From: Acidovorax sp. YS12
Lineage (GTDB): Bacteria > Pseudomonadota > Gammaproteobacteria > Burkholderiales > Burkholderiaceae_C
Length of the DNA: 64,000 nt
Assembly (NCBI GenBank): GCA_021496925.1
Contig: CP053915.1
Span: forward strand, 124,001-188,000
Direction: 5' to 3'
Below the pieces are notes generated by a model. It was given only the letters and a program-made list of their open reading frames with translations, did not search any database and was not told the DNA's origin. Positions 40,800-50,026 of the stretch are shown piece after piece; position 1 is the stretch's first letter; every line of letters begins with the position of its first letter. The position numbers were made by a program, and so were the translations under genes.

Positions 40800-43789
40800 C
40801 AGCCGGCACCTCCCTGGATAGTCACTTTTTGATAGCTTTCAGCGCTTGCTGGATAAGGGCTGAAGCCGTTTTCCATTGAATTTTCTTGCGCGGCCTGGGC
40901 TTCTTCGAGCAGGCGCGCGTGGTAGCGGTGGCCGCGGATCGACTGGTGGGCAATGGCCGTCAGGATCAGCAGCGTGGAGCCCACCACCAGCGTGAACACG
41001 CCGATGTCGAAGAACAGCGCGCTGGCCACGTGCACGTCGCCCAGCCAGGGCAGGTGCAGGTGCGCTGTGTGCGTGGTGAGGAAGGGGTAGCCCAGCGCCA
41101 CGGCCCCGGCGCCGGTGGCCAGCGCGCACAGCAGGCCGGTAGCGATCCAGCGGCGCGGCACCAGCGGCAGGTGCGCCTCGACCCACTCCACACCCGAGAT
41201 GATGTACTGCAGGATCAGCGCCACCGACAGCACCAGCCCGGCCACGAAGCCGCCGCCGGGCTCGTTGTGCCCGCGCATGAAGATGTAGGCCGACACCACG
41301 GCGGCGAAGGGCAGCAGCAGGCGCACCAGCACGGCCGGCACCATCAGGTAGCCGACGGCGGTGTCCTGGGCGTTGCGCGGGTTCAGCAGGTCGGTCTGCA
41401 GGTCGGCGGGCAGGGCGCGCTGCTGTGGCGGCAGGTCCATGGTCTCGCGCGCCGGACGGAAGCGCCGCAGCAGCGCATAGACGGTGAGCGCGACGATGCC
41501 GAGCACGACGATTTCGCCGAAGGTGTCGAAGCCGCGGAAATCGACCAGCATCACGTTGACCACATTGGTGCCGCCGCCTTCGGTGAGCGCACGCTCCAGG
41601 AAGAAGGTGGAGGTGCTTTCCGGGAAGTCGCGGCTCATCATGGCGAAGGCCAGCCAGGCCATGCCGCCGCCGGCCAGCAGCGACAGCAGCAGGTCGCGCA
41701 GGCGGCGCCGGCGCGTGCCGCGCGGGCGCACGCGCAGGCGCTCGTCGCGCTGGGGCAGCCAGCGCAGGCCCAGCAGGATCAGCACCGTGGTCACCAGCTC
41801 CACGGAGATCTGCGTCAGCGCCAGGTCCGGCGCGGAGAACCACAGGAAGGTGATGCAGGTGGCCAGGCCGGCGCCGCCCAGCAGCGTCAGCGCCGCCATG
41901 CGGTGGTACTTGGCCTGCCACGCCGCCGCGACGGCCGACACGGCCCCCAGAAGCCACAGCAGCACGAAGGCGGGCGAGAGCGGCAAGGCGCCCCGGTGGC
42001 CCAGTTGCAGGCCGTGCAGCCACAGGGGCAGCGCCCCCGCGAGCAGGGAGGCACCCACCAGCCAGAGCATCTGCCACTGCAGGCGCCGGGTGCTCAGGGC
42101 CTGGCGCCCGTGGCGCGCGGCGGCCGACAGCAGCGCGAGCAGCCCTTCGAAGACGCGCTGCCCGTCGATGCGGCCCATCACCGGCGCATCGACCAGGCGG
42201 CCCCGCTGCTGCGCGCGGCCCAGCAGCAGGTACAGCAGCGTGCCGCCGGCCAGCGCCAGCACGCTCATCACCATGGGGGCGTTGAAGCCGTGCCACACGG
42301 CCAGGCTGAACGCGGGCAGGTCGCCCCCCACGACGGGCCGGGCCGCGGCGGCCAGGCTGGCGCCGACGGTGGCGGCTGGCAGCACGCCCACCAGCAGGCA
42401 GGCGAGCACCAGCAGCTCCACGGGCACGCGCATCCAGCGCGGGGGCTCGTGCGGCGTGTGCGGCAGGTCGGTGGCAGGCGGGCCGAAGAACACGTCCACG
42501 GTGAAGCGCAGCGAGTAGGCCACGCTGAACATGCCGGCCACGGTGGCGGCCACGGGCAGCACCCAGCGCGCGATGGACGCGGTGTCCATGAATACCGTTT
42601 CGGCGAAGAACATTTCCTTGGACAGGAAACCGTTGAGCAGTGGCACGCCGGCCATGGCGGCGCTGGCCACCATGGCCAGCGTGGCGGTGATCGGCATCAT
42701 CCGCCGCAGCCCCGACAGGCGCCGGATGTCGCGCGTGCCGCTTTCATGGTCCACGATGCCGGCCGCCATGAACAGCGAGGCCTTGAACGTGGCGTGGTTC
42801 ATGATGTGGAACACCGCCGCCACGGCCGCGAGCGGGCTGTTCAGGCCGAGCAGCAGCGTGATCAGCCCCAGGTGCGAGATGGTGGAGTAGGCCAGCAGCC
42901 CCTTCAGGTCGTTCTGGAACATCGCCGCGTAGCCGCCGAGCAGCAGCGTGACCAGCCCGGCGCCGCCGACGATCCAGAACCACGGCTCGGTGCCGCCAAG
43001 CACCGGCCACAGCCGCGCCAGCAGGAACACGCCGGCCTTCACCATGGTGGCCGAGTGCAGGTAGGCCGACACCGGCGTGGGCGCGGCCATGGCGCGCGGC
43101 AGCCAGAAGTGGAAGGGGAACTGCGCGCTCTTGGTGAGCGCGCCCAGCAGCACCAGCACCAGCGCCGTCAGGTACAGCGGGTGCGCGCGCACCTGCTCGG
43201 CCGCCGCCAGCACGTGGTCGAGGTCGTAGCTGCCGACGATGTGCCCCAGCACCAGCAGCCCCGCGAACATGGCCAGGCCGCCCGTGCCGGTCACGGTGAG
43301 GGCCATGCGCGCGCCCCGGCGCGCATCCTTGCGGTGGTGCCAGTAGCCGATGAGCAGGAACGAGAACAGGCTGGTGAGTTCCCAGAAGAAGGCCAACTGG
43401 ATCAGGTTGCCCGAAAGCACCACGCCCACCATGGCGCCCATGAAGGCCAGCAGGAAGGCGAAGAAGCGCGGCACCGGGTCGGCGGCGGACATGTAGTAGC
43501 GCGCGTAGAGCACCACCAGCGAGCCGATGCCCAGCACCAGCATGCAGAACATCCAGGCGAACCCGTCCATGCGGACCACCAGGTTCAGCCCGAGCGCGGG
43601 CAACCAGGCGATGTCCTGGCGCAGCACGCCGCCATCGGCGATTTCGGGGAACAGCAAGGCCACCTGCACGGCGCAGGTCAGCGCGATCAGGCCCGCCAGC
43701 GTCGACTCGGTGTTGCGCGCGTTCGCAGGCAAAAGGGCAGCCAGCAGGCTGCCCAGGAAGGGTAGGAGGATGAAGGAAACGAGGGGCAT
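40799..43789 (-). CDS. mrpA: Mrp/Mnh cation-proton antiporter subunit A fused to subunit B
   Basis: A 996-residue protein. Residues 1 to about 520 are a NuoL-like proton-translocating domain (FFWELTSLFSFLLIGYWHHR; LTKSAQFPFHFWLPRAM). A DUF4040/MbhD-MbhE-type region follows. From about residue 830 an MrpB domain (RGHNEPGGGFVAGLVLSVAL) completes the protein, so no separate mrpB is needed, as in PhaA/B-type antiporters. The complex exchanges Na+ or K+ for protons and supports pH and salt tolerance. The last 20 or so residues (MENGFSPYPASAESYQK) are encoded by a dispersed palindrome and look non-native. Confidence 0.95.
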   Translation of the reverse strand: MPLVSFILLPFLGSLLAALLPANARNTESTLAGLIALTCAVQVALLFPEIADGGVLRQDIAWLPALGLNLVVRMDGFAWMFCMLVLGIGSLVVLYARYYMSAADPVPRFFAFLLAFMGAMVGVVLSGNLIQLAFFWELTSLFSFLLIGYWHHRKDARRGARMALTVTGTGGLAMFAGLLVLGHIVGSYDLDHVLAAAEQVRAHPLYLTALVLVLLGALTKSAQFPFHFWLPRAMAAPTPVSAYLHSATMVKAGVFLLARLWPVLGGTEPWFWIVGGAGLVTLLLGGYAAMFQNDLKGLLAYSTISHLGLITLLLGLNSPLAAVAAVFHIMNHATFKASLFMAAGIVDHESGTRDIRRLSGLRRMMPITATLAMVASAAMAGVPLLNGFLSKEMFFAETVFMDTASIARWVLPVAATVAGMFSVAYSLRFTVDVFFGPPATDLPHTPHEPPRWMRVPVELLVLACLLVGVLPAATVGASLAAAARPVVGGDLPAFSLAVWHGFNAPMVMSVLALAGGTLLYLLLGRAQQRGRLVDAPVMGRIDGQRVFEGLLALLSAAARHGRQALSTRRLQWQMLWLVGASLLAGALPLWLHGLQLGHRGALPLSPAFVLLWLLGAVSAVAAAWQAKYHRMAALTLLGGAGLATCITFLWFSAPDLALTQISVELVTTVLILLGLRWLPQRDERLRVRPRGTRRRRLRDLLLSLLAGGGMAWLAFAMMSRDFPESTSTFFLERALTEGGGTNVVNVMLVDFRGFDTFGEIVVLGIVALTVYALLRRFRPARETMDLPPQQRALPADLQTDLLNPRNAQDTAVGYLMVPAVLVRLLLPFAAVVSAYIFMRGHNEPGGGFVAGLVLSVALILQYIISGVEWVEAHLPLVPRRWIATGLLCALATGAGAVALGYPFLTTHTAHLHLPWLGDVHVASALFFDIGVFTLVVGSTLLILTAIAHQSIRGHRYHARLLEEAQAAQENSMENGFSPYPASAESYQKVTIQGGAG
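40828..40881. repeat. Dispersed palindrome, copy 8 (codes the mrpA C-terminus)
   Basis: TTGATAGCTTTCAGCGCTTG, CTGGATAAGGGCTGAAGCC, then GTTTTCCATTGAA. The repeat is read through by mrpA, which stops 27 bp beyond it, and gives the protein a Ser/Pro-rich tail. Confidence 0.8.
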
Positions 43790-43876
43790 GTGCAGACCAT
43801 TCTACGGGCAAGCCCGGGTCTGCATGCTATGAAAACCTGAGCAGATGCACGGCATTGGCCATGCGCCTGCGTGGGT

Positions 43877-44245
43877 TCATTGAAGTTTCGGTAGGGCCGG
43901 TTTGGGCGGCGCGGCCGGTGCTGCGGGGGCCTTGGGAATGGCCGGAACCCCGGGAGGCGTCGTCACGCCCTGGATTTGGTAGCTTTCGCCGTTGACCGTG
44001 AGCCCCTCCGCCGAAAGCTGGTAGGCCCGTGCGGGGCCGATCCCGGGCACGCGCAGGATGAATTCTTCCCAATTGCGAAACGGCGCTTTCTCGCGTGCCG
44101 CGATGATGCGCGCCGTGATGGCCGGGCCCAGGCCGCGCACGCCATCGAGTTCGGCCTCGGTGGCCTTGTTGGCCTCGACGGCGGCGCTGGCCATGCCCAG
44201 CCACAGGCAGGCCAGGGCGGCGGTAATGAGGTGGCGCAGGGACAT
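43877..44245 (-). CDS. ComEA-like helix-hairpin-helix protein
   Basis: A 122-residue exported protein with a signal peptide (LITAALACLWLGMASA), a double helix-hairpin-helix domain (NKATEAELDGVRGLGPAITA; FILRVPGIGPARAYQLSAEG) that binds DNA without sequence specificity, and a Pro/Ala-rich tail. Such short proteins are periplasmic DNA-binding factors in natural transformation or general DNA/envelope factors. AGGAG precedes the ATG, and the gene lies 12 bp after the lapB stop. Confidence 0.85.
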   Translation of the reverse strand: MSLRHLITAALACLWLGMASAAVEANKATEAELDGVRGLGPAITARIIAAREKAPFRNWEEFILRVPGIGPARAYQLSAEGLTVNGESYQIQGVTTPPGVPAIPKAPAAPAAPPKPALPKLQ

Positions 44246-44257
44246 GGTGTGCTCCTT

Positions 44258-45415
44258 CTAAATTTCTTCGACGCGGCGGGCCGGGTAGCTGTCCCAGCTC
44301 TGGCAGCCGGGGCATTGCCAGAAATGCTGGCGCGCCTCGAAGCCGCAGGCCGCGCAGCGGTAGCGCATGAGCGGCTTGGCGGCCTGGTCGAGCGCGCGCT
44401 GGATGGCGGGGTGGAAGTCCTCGTGCGGCAAGTGCTCTTCCGCCAGCCAGTGCGTTGCGGCCACCAGGGAGGGTTCGTGCGCCAGGTGCAGCGCATAGCG
44501 CGTGCGGCCGGGGCGCTGGGCGTCGCCGCTGGCGCGGTCCAGGGCCACCAGGGCTTCGAGCAGATCGAGTGACGGGGCGCGTTCGTAGTGGCCTTCCAGC
44601 AGGGCCCGCGCTTCGTCGTTGCGCCTGCTGGCGGCGGCTGCTTCCAGAAGGAGCGAGGCGGCCAGGGGCAGCGCCGCCGGGGCCTGTGCGGCCAAGCGCG
44701 CGAGGGTATCGACGGCCGCGCTGCCGTGGCCTTGGCGCTGCTGCTGGCGCGCGCGCTCGATCAGCGGGCGGGGCGCTTGCGGCGCGACGGCATGGGCTTC
44801 GTCGAGCAGCAGTCCGGCCTTCACTTCGTCGCCCTGGGCCGCGGCAGCTTGGGCCTGTTCGCACAGGTAGTGCGCCTGCCGCTGGCTGAAGTCGCCCTGG
44901 CCCGCTGCCTGGATCTTGGCAGCAATGGCGGCCGCCTGGGGCCAGTCGCGCGTGCGCTCGTAGATCGCCAGCCGCGCCAGCCGGGCCTCGTGCTCGTAGG
45001 CCGTGCCTTCAAGCGGCTTGAGGGCGTCCTCGGCGCGGTCGAGCAGGCCGGCCTTGAGGAAGTCGAGGGCCAGGGCGTGCTGGGCGCGGTCGCGGTCGGC
45101 GCTGCTCAGGTCGCCGCGCGAGAGCAGGTGTTCGTGCACGCGCACGGCACGGTTGTATTCCCCGCGCCGGCGGAACAGGTTGCCCAGGGCGAAGTGCAGC
45201 TCCGACGTGTCGGGGTCGTTCTGCACGGCTTCGATGAAGGCGTCGATGGCCTGGTCCTGCTGCTCGTTCAGCAGGAAGTTCAGACCCTTGAAATAGGCCT
45301 TGGGCGCCTGGCGGTTTTCCAGGCGCAACTGGCGCAGGTCGAAGCGCGAGGCCCACCAGCCCAGCACGAAGGCCAGGGGCAGCCCCAGCAGGATCCAGCT
45401 CAGGTCAAATTCCAT
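44258..45415 (-). CDS. lapB: Lipopolysaccharide assembly protein B
   Basis: A 385-residue protein with an N-terminal membrane anchor (LSWILLGLPLAFVLGWWASR), about nine tetratricopeptide repeats and a C-terminal rubredoxin-like metal site (CAACGFEARQHFWQCPGCQS). LapB (YciM) with FtsH controls LpxC turnover and so the balance of LPS and phospholipid. The start overlaps the lapA stop by 11 bp. Confidence 0.95.
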   Translation of the reverse strand: MEFDLSWILLGLPLAFVLGWWASRFDLRQLRLENRQAPKAYFKGLNFLLNEQQDQAIDAFIEAVQNDPDTSELHFALGNLFRRRGEYNRAVRVHEHLLSRGDLSSADRDRAQHALALDFLKAGLLDRAEDALKPLEGTAYEHEARLARLAIYERTRDWPQAAAIAAKIQAAGQGDFSQRQAHYLCEQAQAAAAQGDEVKAGLLLDEAHAVAPQAPRPLIERARQQQRQGHGSAAVDTLARLAAQAPAALPLAASLLLEAAAASRRNDEARALLEGHYERAPSLDLLEALVALDRASGDAQRPGRTRYALHLAHEPSLVAATHWLAEEHLPHEDFHPAIQRALDQAAKPLMRYRCAACGFEARQHFWQCPGCQSWDSYPARRVEEI

Positions 45416-45719
45416 GGAGGGGCGGCTCGGCGGGCGTGGCGACGGGGGCCGGCTCGGTGGCGCTGGGCGGCGTTTCCGCCGGGCCTGCCGCTGCCTGCGC
45501 GCGCCGGGCCGCATTGCGGTGGCGCCACCAGCGCGGCACCATGCCCAGTACGCCGACCACGACCCCCAGCGCAAAGGCCGAGAGCACGACCAGCACCATG
45601 GGTGCGCGCCATTGGGTGCCGAAGAAGAAGTGCACGCTGGCGTCCTGCTGGTTGTTCAGCGCGAACGCGAAAAGCGTGAAAAAAATGGCTGCCTTGAGCA
45701 GCCACAGCAGGTATTTCAT
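45405..45719 (-). CDS. lapA: Lipopolysaccharide assembly protein A (DUF1049)
   Basis: A 104-residue inner-membrane protein with two helices (YLLWLLKAAIFFTLFAFALN; MVLVVLSAFALGVVVGVLGM) and the family pattern NNQQDASVHFFFGTQWRAP. A Pro/Ala-rich C-terminal tail follows. It is coupled to lapB, its usual partner, and follows ihfB by 26 bp. Confidence 0.93.
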   Translation of the reverse strand: MKYLLWLLKAAIFFTLFAFALNNQQDASVHFFFGTQWRAPMVLVVLSAFALGVVVGVLGMVPRWWRHRNAARRAQAAAGPAETPPSATEPAPVATPAEPPLHGI

Positions 45720-45745
45720 GCGTCTCCCCGGTGGTGTCGGGGATT

Positions 45746-46045
45746 TTATGCGCCTGTTTCGGCGCTTTGCTGCGCCACCGATTCGCGCAGCGCCTTGCCT
45801 GGCTTGAAGTGGGGCACGCGCTTTTCGGGAATCTGCACGGCTTCGCCGCTGCGCGGGTTGCGGCCCAGGCGGGGAGGGCGGTGCGTGACAGAGAAGCTGC
45901 CGAATCCCCGGATCTCGATGCGGTGCCCGCGCACCAGCGCATCGCCCACGGCGTCGAGGATGGTCTTGACGGCGTGTTCGGCGTCGCGGTGCGTGAGCTG
46001 GCCAAAGCGGGCGGCCAGTTCTTCAACGAGGTCGGATCGGGTCAT
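45746..46045 (-). CDS. ihfB: Integration host factor subunit beta
   Basis: A 99-residue DNA-bending protein beginning MTRSDLVEELAARF, with IEIRGFGSFSVTHRPPRLGR and the arm NPRSGEAVQIPEKRVPHFKP. IHF assists recombination, replication and sigma-54 promoters. The order rpsA-ihfB-lapA-lapB is conserved in proteobacteria. Confidence 0.96.
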   Translation of the reverse strand: MTRSDLVEELAARFGQLTHRDAEHAVKTILDAVGDALVRGHRIEIRGFGSFSVTHRPPRLGRNPRSGEAVQIPEKRVPHFKPGKALRESVAQQSAETGA

Positions 46046-46108
46046 GGCAGTTCGGTGCGGGATGAAACGAAGACGGGCGCCCAGGATGCCTGCGCGCCCG
46101 CCGCGAAG

Positions 46109-46129
46109 GGCCCCATTGTGCATGGGGCC
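46109..46129 (-). terminator. Hairpin behind rpsA
   Basis: An 8-bp stem GGCCCCAT / ATGGGGCC with a 5-nt loop lies 10 bp after the rpsA stop. There is no clean T run on the minus strand, so it may stabilise or attenuate the rpsA-ihfB transcript rather than fully terminate. Confidence 0.5.
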
Positions 46130-46138
46130 AGGGGTGGC

Positions 46139-47827
46139 TTACTTGTCGGAGCCGCCGTCCAGCTTGGCGCGCAGCAGGGCGCCCAGGCTGGTGGTGCCGG
46201 CGTTTTCCTTGGCCGACTGGGCCGACAGGTGGGCCATGGCGCCTTGCTCGTCGGCCATGTCCTTGGCCTTGATCGACAACTGGATGTTGCGGGTCTTGCG
46301 GTCCACGTTGACCACCACGGCCGTGACTTCGTCGCCTTCCTTGAGCACGTTGCGGGCATCTTCCACGCGGTCGCGGGAGATTTCCGAAGCGCGCAGGTAG
46401 CCCACGATGTCTTCGCCCAGGTCGATCTCGGCGCCACGGGCGTCCACGGTCTTGACCTTGCCGGTCACCGTCTGGCCCTTGTCGTTCACGGTCACAAAGG
46501 TGGTGAACGGGTCGCCGTCGAGCTGCTTGATGCCCAGGGAGATGCGCTCGCGCTCGACGTCCACGGCCAGCACGATGGCATCAACTTCCTGGCCCTTCTT
46601 GTAGTTGCGCACGGCGGCTTCGCCGGGCTCGTTCCAGGACAGGTCGGACAGGTGCACCAGGCCGTCGATGCCGGCAGCCAGACCCACGAACACGCCGAAG
46701 TCGGTGATCGACTTGATCGGGCCCTTGACGCGGTCGCCGCGCTTGGTGTTCTGGGCAAACTCTTGCCAGGGGTTGGCGCGGCACTGCTTCATGCCCAGGC
46801 TGATGCGGCGCTTGTCTTCGTCGATCTCGAGGACCATGACTTCGACTTCGTCGCCCAGCGACACGAGCTTGGACGGGGCCACGTTCTTGTTGGTCCAGTC
46901 CATCTCGGAGACGTGCACCAGGCCTTCGATGCCGGGCTCGAGTTCCACGAAAGCGCCGTAGTCGGCGATGTTCGTGACCTTGCCGAACAGGCGGGTGCCC
47001 GAGGGGTAGCGGCGCGCCACGCCCATCCAGGGGTCGTCGCCCATCTGCTTGAGGCCCAGGGACACGCGGTTCTTCTCGGTGTCGAACTTGAGGATCTTGG
47101 CGGTGATTTCTTGACCCGCCGTGACCACCTCGGACGGGTGGCGCACGCGGCGCCATGCCATGTCGGTGATGTGCAGCAGGCCGTCGATGCCGCCCAGGTC
47201 CACGAACGCACCGTATTCGGTGATGTTCTTGACCACGCCCTGCACGATGGCGCCTTCCTTCAGCGTTTCCATCAGCTTGGCGCGCTCTTCGCCCATGGAG
47301 GCTTCCACCACGGCGCGGCGGCTCAGCACCACGTTGTTGCGCTTGCGGTCGAGCTTGATGACCTTGAATTCCAGGGTCTTGTTCTCGTAGGGGGTCAGGT
47401 CCTTGATCGGACGGGTGTCGATCAGCGAGCCGGGCAGGAAGGCGCGGATGCCGTTGACCAGCACCGTGAGGCCGCCCTTGACCTTGCCAGAGGTGGTGCC
47501 GGTGACGAACTCGCCGGATTCCAGCGCCTTTTCCAGGGCCAGCCAGGAAGCCAGGCGCTTGGCGGTGTCGCGCGACAGGATGGTGTCGCCGTAGCCGTTC
47601 TCGATGGAGCCGATGGCCACGGACACGAAGTCACCCACTTGGACTTCGATTTCGCCCTGGTCGTTCTTGAATTCGTCGATCGGCACGTAGGCTTCGGACT
47701 TCAGGCCAGCGTTCACGACGACGAAGTTGTGCTCGACGCGCACGACTTCGGCGGTGATGACCTCGCCAGGACGCATTTCGGTGCGTTGCAGCGATTCTTC
47801 AAACAGGGCGGCAAAAGATTCGGACAT
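46139..47827 (-). CDS. rpsA: 30S ribosomal protein S1
   Basis: A 562-residue protein with six S1 RNA-binding domains. Domains 1-2 bind the ribosome and domains 3-6 bind mRNA, as shown by repeated motifs such as GAFVDLGGIDGLLHITDMAW, GAFVELEPGIEGLVHVSEMD and GVFVGLAAGIDGLVHLSDLS. The start at 47827 (MSESFAALFEESL) is the canonical N-terminus. It lies 162 bp downstream of aroA-cmk on the same strand. Confidence 0.98.
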   Translation of the reverse strand: MSESFAALFEESLQRTEMRPGEVITAEVVRVEHNFVVVNAGLKSEAYVPIDEFKNDQGEIEVQVGDFVSVAIGSIENGYGDTILSRDTAKRLASWLALEKALESGEFVTGTTSGKVKGGLTVLVNGIRAFLPGSLIDTRPIKDLTPYENKTLEFKVIKLDRKRNNVVLSRRAVVEASMGEERAKLMETLKEGAIVQGVVKNITEYGAFVDLGGIDGLLHITDMAWRRVRHPSEVVTAGQEITAKILKFDTEKNRVSLGLKQMGDDPWMGVARRYPSGTRLFGKVTNIADYGAFVELEPGIEGLVHVSEMDWTNKNVAPSKLVSLGDEVEVMVLEIDEDKRRISLGMKQCRANPWQEFAQNTKRGDRVKGPIKSITDFGVFVGLAAGIDGLVHLSDLSWNEPGEAAVRNYKKGQEVDAIVLAVDVERERISLGIKQLDGDPFTTFVTVNDKGQTVTGKVKTVDARGAEIDLGEDIVGYLRASEISRDRVEDARNVLKEGDEVTAVVVNVDRKTRNIQLSIKAKDMADEQGAMAHLSAQSAKENAGTTSLGALLRAKLDGGSDK

Positions 47828-47989
47828 GTGTTTCCTTGCTCGCACCACAGGTTTCCGGCAGCACCATTGCGGCCGTTTCTAGGGCTGTGGGCGAAGGGTT
47901 GGTTGTGGCTTGCACCACGGGTTAGGTTGATGAACCACACCACCAGTGCGCCTGGGTGCAGCGCGGCAGGGGCGGTGTGGGCCGGGGGG

Positions 47990-50026
47990 TCAGCCCTGTG
48001 CCGGAGGGGTGGCGAAGGGCTGGCGCTCCTGCCACCAAGCCAGAACCTGGGCGACGGTCTCATCGATCGTCAGCCCGGAATTGTCCAGCGGCAGGGCGTC
48101 TTGCGCGGGCTTCAAGGGGGCCACCTTGCGGGACTGGTCCTGCAGGTCGCGTGCCTCCAAGTCTGCGCGAAGGGCGTCGATATTAGCGTCAATTCCCTTG
48201 GCGAGCAACTGCTGGTGCCGCCGCTCGGCGCGGCAGGCGGCGCTGGCGGTCATGAAGACCTTCAGCGGCGCCTGGGGAAAGATCACCGTGCCCATGTCGC
48301 GGCCATCGGCCACCAGGCCGGGCAGGCGGGCAAAGCCGTGCTGCAGATCGACCAGCGCCGCGCGCACGGCGGGCAGTGCCGAGACGCGCGAGGCGTTCAT
48401 GCCCATGGCCTCGGTGCGGATGGCGTCGGTCACGTCCGTGCCGTCCAGCCAGATGCGGCCATCGGTGAAGCGCACGGGCAGGGTGCGGGCCAGGCCGGCG
48501 AGCGCGGCTTCCTGGGCCGGGGCGATGTCGATGCCCGCCTGGACGGCGGCCAGCGCTGTGATGCGGTAGAGCGCGCCGGAGTCGAGCAGCGCATAGCCCA
48601 GTTGCCGGGCCACGGCGGCCGCCACCGTGCCCTTGCCGGAGGCGGTGGGGCCGTCGATGCACAGCACGGGGATGTGGGCCGGCGCGGTCTGGGCGACGGA
48701 GAACAGGGCCTCGAAGTAGTCCGGGAAGGTCTTGGCGACGCACTTGGGGTCTTCGATGCGCATCGGCAGGCGCGCCGGGTTGAACGCCGCGAGCGAGAAG
48801 CACATGGCGACGCGGTGGTCGTCGTAGGTGTGGATGCTGGCGGCCTTCCAGTCCTGCGGCGCCGCGGGCGGCGTGACGGCGATGAAGTCCGCGCCTTCTT
48901 TCACTGTGGCGCCGAGCTTGCGCAGCTCGGTGGCCATGGCGGCGATGCGGTCGGTTTCCTTGACGCGCCAGCTGGCGATGTTGCGCAGCCGCGTGGTGCC
49001 GTTGGCGTACAGCGCCATGGCGGCCAGGGTCATGGCGGCGTCGGGGATGTGGTTGCAGTCCAGGTCGATGGCCTGCAGCGGCCACGCGCCGCGCGCGATG
49101 TGCAGCCAGTTCGGGCCGCCGGTGATGTGCGCGCCCATGGCGCGCGCCGCTTCGACGAAGCGGATGTCGCCCTGGATCGAGTCCAGCCCCACGCCCTCGA
49201 TCTTGATGCCATTTTGGCCTTCAGGGCTTTCTGCGAGCGCGCCAAGCGCTATGAAATAGCTAGCGGACGAAGCATCCGCCTCGACGTGGATGCTGCCCGG
49301 CGACTGGTAGCGGCTGCCGGCGGGAATGGTGAAGCGCTGCCAGCCCTCGCGCGCCACCTGGATGCCGAAGCGCGCCAGCAGGGCCAGGGTGATGTGGATG
49401 TAGGGCTTGGAGATCAGCTCGCCCATCACCTCGATGGCCACGTCGTGCTCCCGCGCCACCAGCGGCAGCGCGAGCAGCAGCGCGGTGAGGAACTGGCTCG
49501 ACACGTCGCCGCGCACCTGGATCGGCGCCTGCAGCCGCAGCGGCGGCAGGCCCGCGCCGTGGGCGATGCGCAGCGGCGGGAAGCCGTCGTTGCCCAGGTA
49601 GTCGATCTGGCAGCCGAGCTGGCGCAGCGCATCGACGAGGTCGCCGATGGGGCGCTCGTGCATGCGCGGTATGCCCGAGAGCGTGAATTCGCCGCCCAGC
49701 AGCGCCAGCGCCGCCGTCAGCGGGCGCATGGCGGTGCCGGCGTTGCCCAGGAACAGCGCTGCGGGCGAGCGTGGCGGCTGGTCGCCCAGCCCGGTGATGC
49801 GCACCGTGGAGCCACCCGCTTCATCGACCCCGCAGCCCAGGGCGCGCAGCCCGTCGAGCATGACGCGCGTGTCGTCGCTGGCCAGCAGGTCGTGCACCTC
49901 GGTGGTGCCCTGGCTCAGGGCGGCGAGCAGCAGCACGCGGTTGGAAATGCTCTTCGAGCCCGGCAGCTGGACGGTGCCGCCCGCCGTCAGCAACGGGGGC
50001 AGGTCAAGAAAGGCGGTGCTGTACAT
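47990..50026 (-). CDS. aroA: Bifunctional EPSP synthase / cytidylate kinase
   Basis: A 678-residue fusion. Residues 1 to about 440 are 3-phosphoshikimate 1-carboxyvinyltransferase (PGSKSISNRVLLLAALSQGT; LFLGNAGTAMRPLTAALALL; WRVKETDRIAAMATELRKLG). Residues about 450-665 are cytidylate kinase (VLCIDGPTASGKGTVAAAVA; GLVADGRDMGTVIFPQAPLK). The two activities serve aromatic amino acid synthesis and CMP/dCMP phosphorylation. A dispersed palindrome is translated within the AroA part (FIALGALAESPEGQNGIK). The ATG overlaps the tyrA stop by one base. Confidence 0.96.
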   Translation of the reverse strand: MYSTAFLDLPPLLTAGGTVQLPGSKSISNRVLLLAALSQGTTEVHDLLASDDTRVMLDGLRALGCGVDEAGGSTVRITGLGDQPPRSPAALFLGNAGTAMRPLTAALALLGGEFTLSGIPRMHERPIGDLVDALRQLGCQIDYLGNDGFPPLRIAHGAGLPPLRLQAPIQVRGDVSSQFLTALLLALPLVAREHDVAIEVMGELISKPYIHITLALLARFGIQVAREGWQRFTIPAGSRYQSPGSIHVEADASSASYFIALGALAESPEGQNGIKIEGVGLDSIQGDIRFVEAARAMGAHITGGPNWLHIARGAWPLQAIDLDCNHIPDAAMTLAAMALYANGTTRLRNIASWRVKETDRIAAMATELRKLGATVKEGADFIAVTPPAAPQDWKAASIHTYDDHRVAMCFSLAAFNPARLPMRIEDPKCVAKTFPDYFEALFSVAQTAPAHIPVLCIDGPTASGKGTVAAAVARQLGYALLDSGALYRITALAAVQAGIDIAPAQEAALAGLARTLPVRFTDGRIWLDGTDVTDAIRTEAMGMNASRVSALPAVRAALVDLQHGFARLPGLVADGRDMGTVIFPQAPLKVFMTASAACRAERRHQQLLAKGIDANIDALRADLEARDLQDQSRKVAPLKPAQDALPLDNSGLTIDETVAQVLAWWQERQPFATPPAQG
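49210..49263. repeat. Dispersed palindrome, copy 9 (inside aroA)
   Basis: On the minus strand it reads TAGCTATTTCATAGCGCTTG, GCGCGCTCGCAGAAAGCCC, TGAAGGCCAAAATGG, matching the block order of the family. It is in frame and encodes a surface-loop-like segment between SSASYF and IEGVGLDSIQ. Confidence 0.65.
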
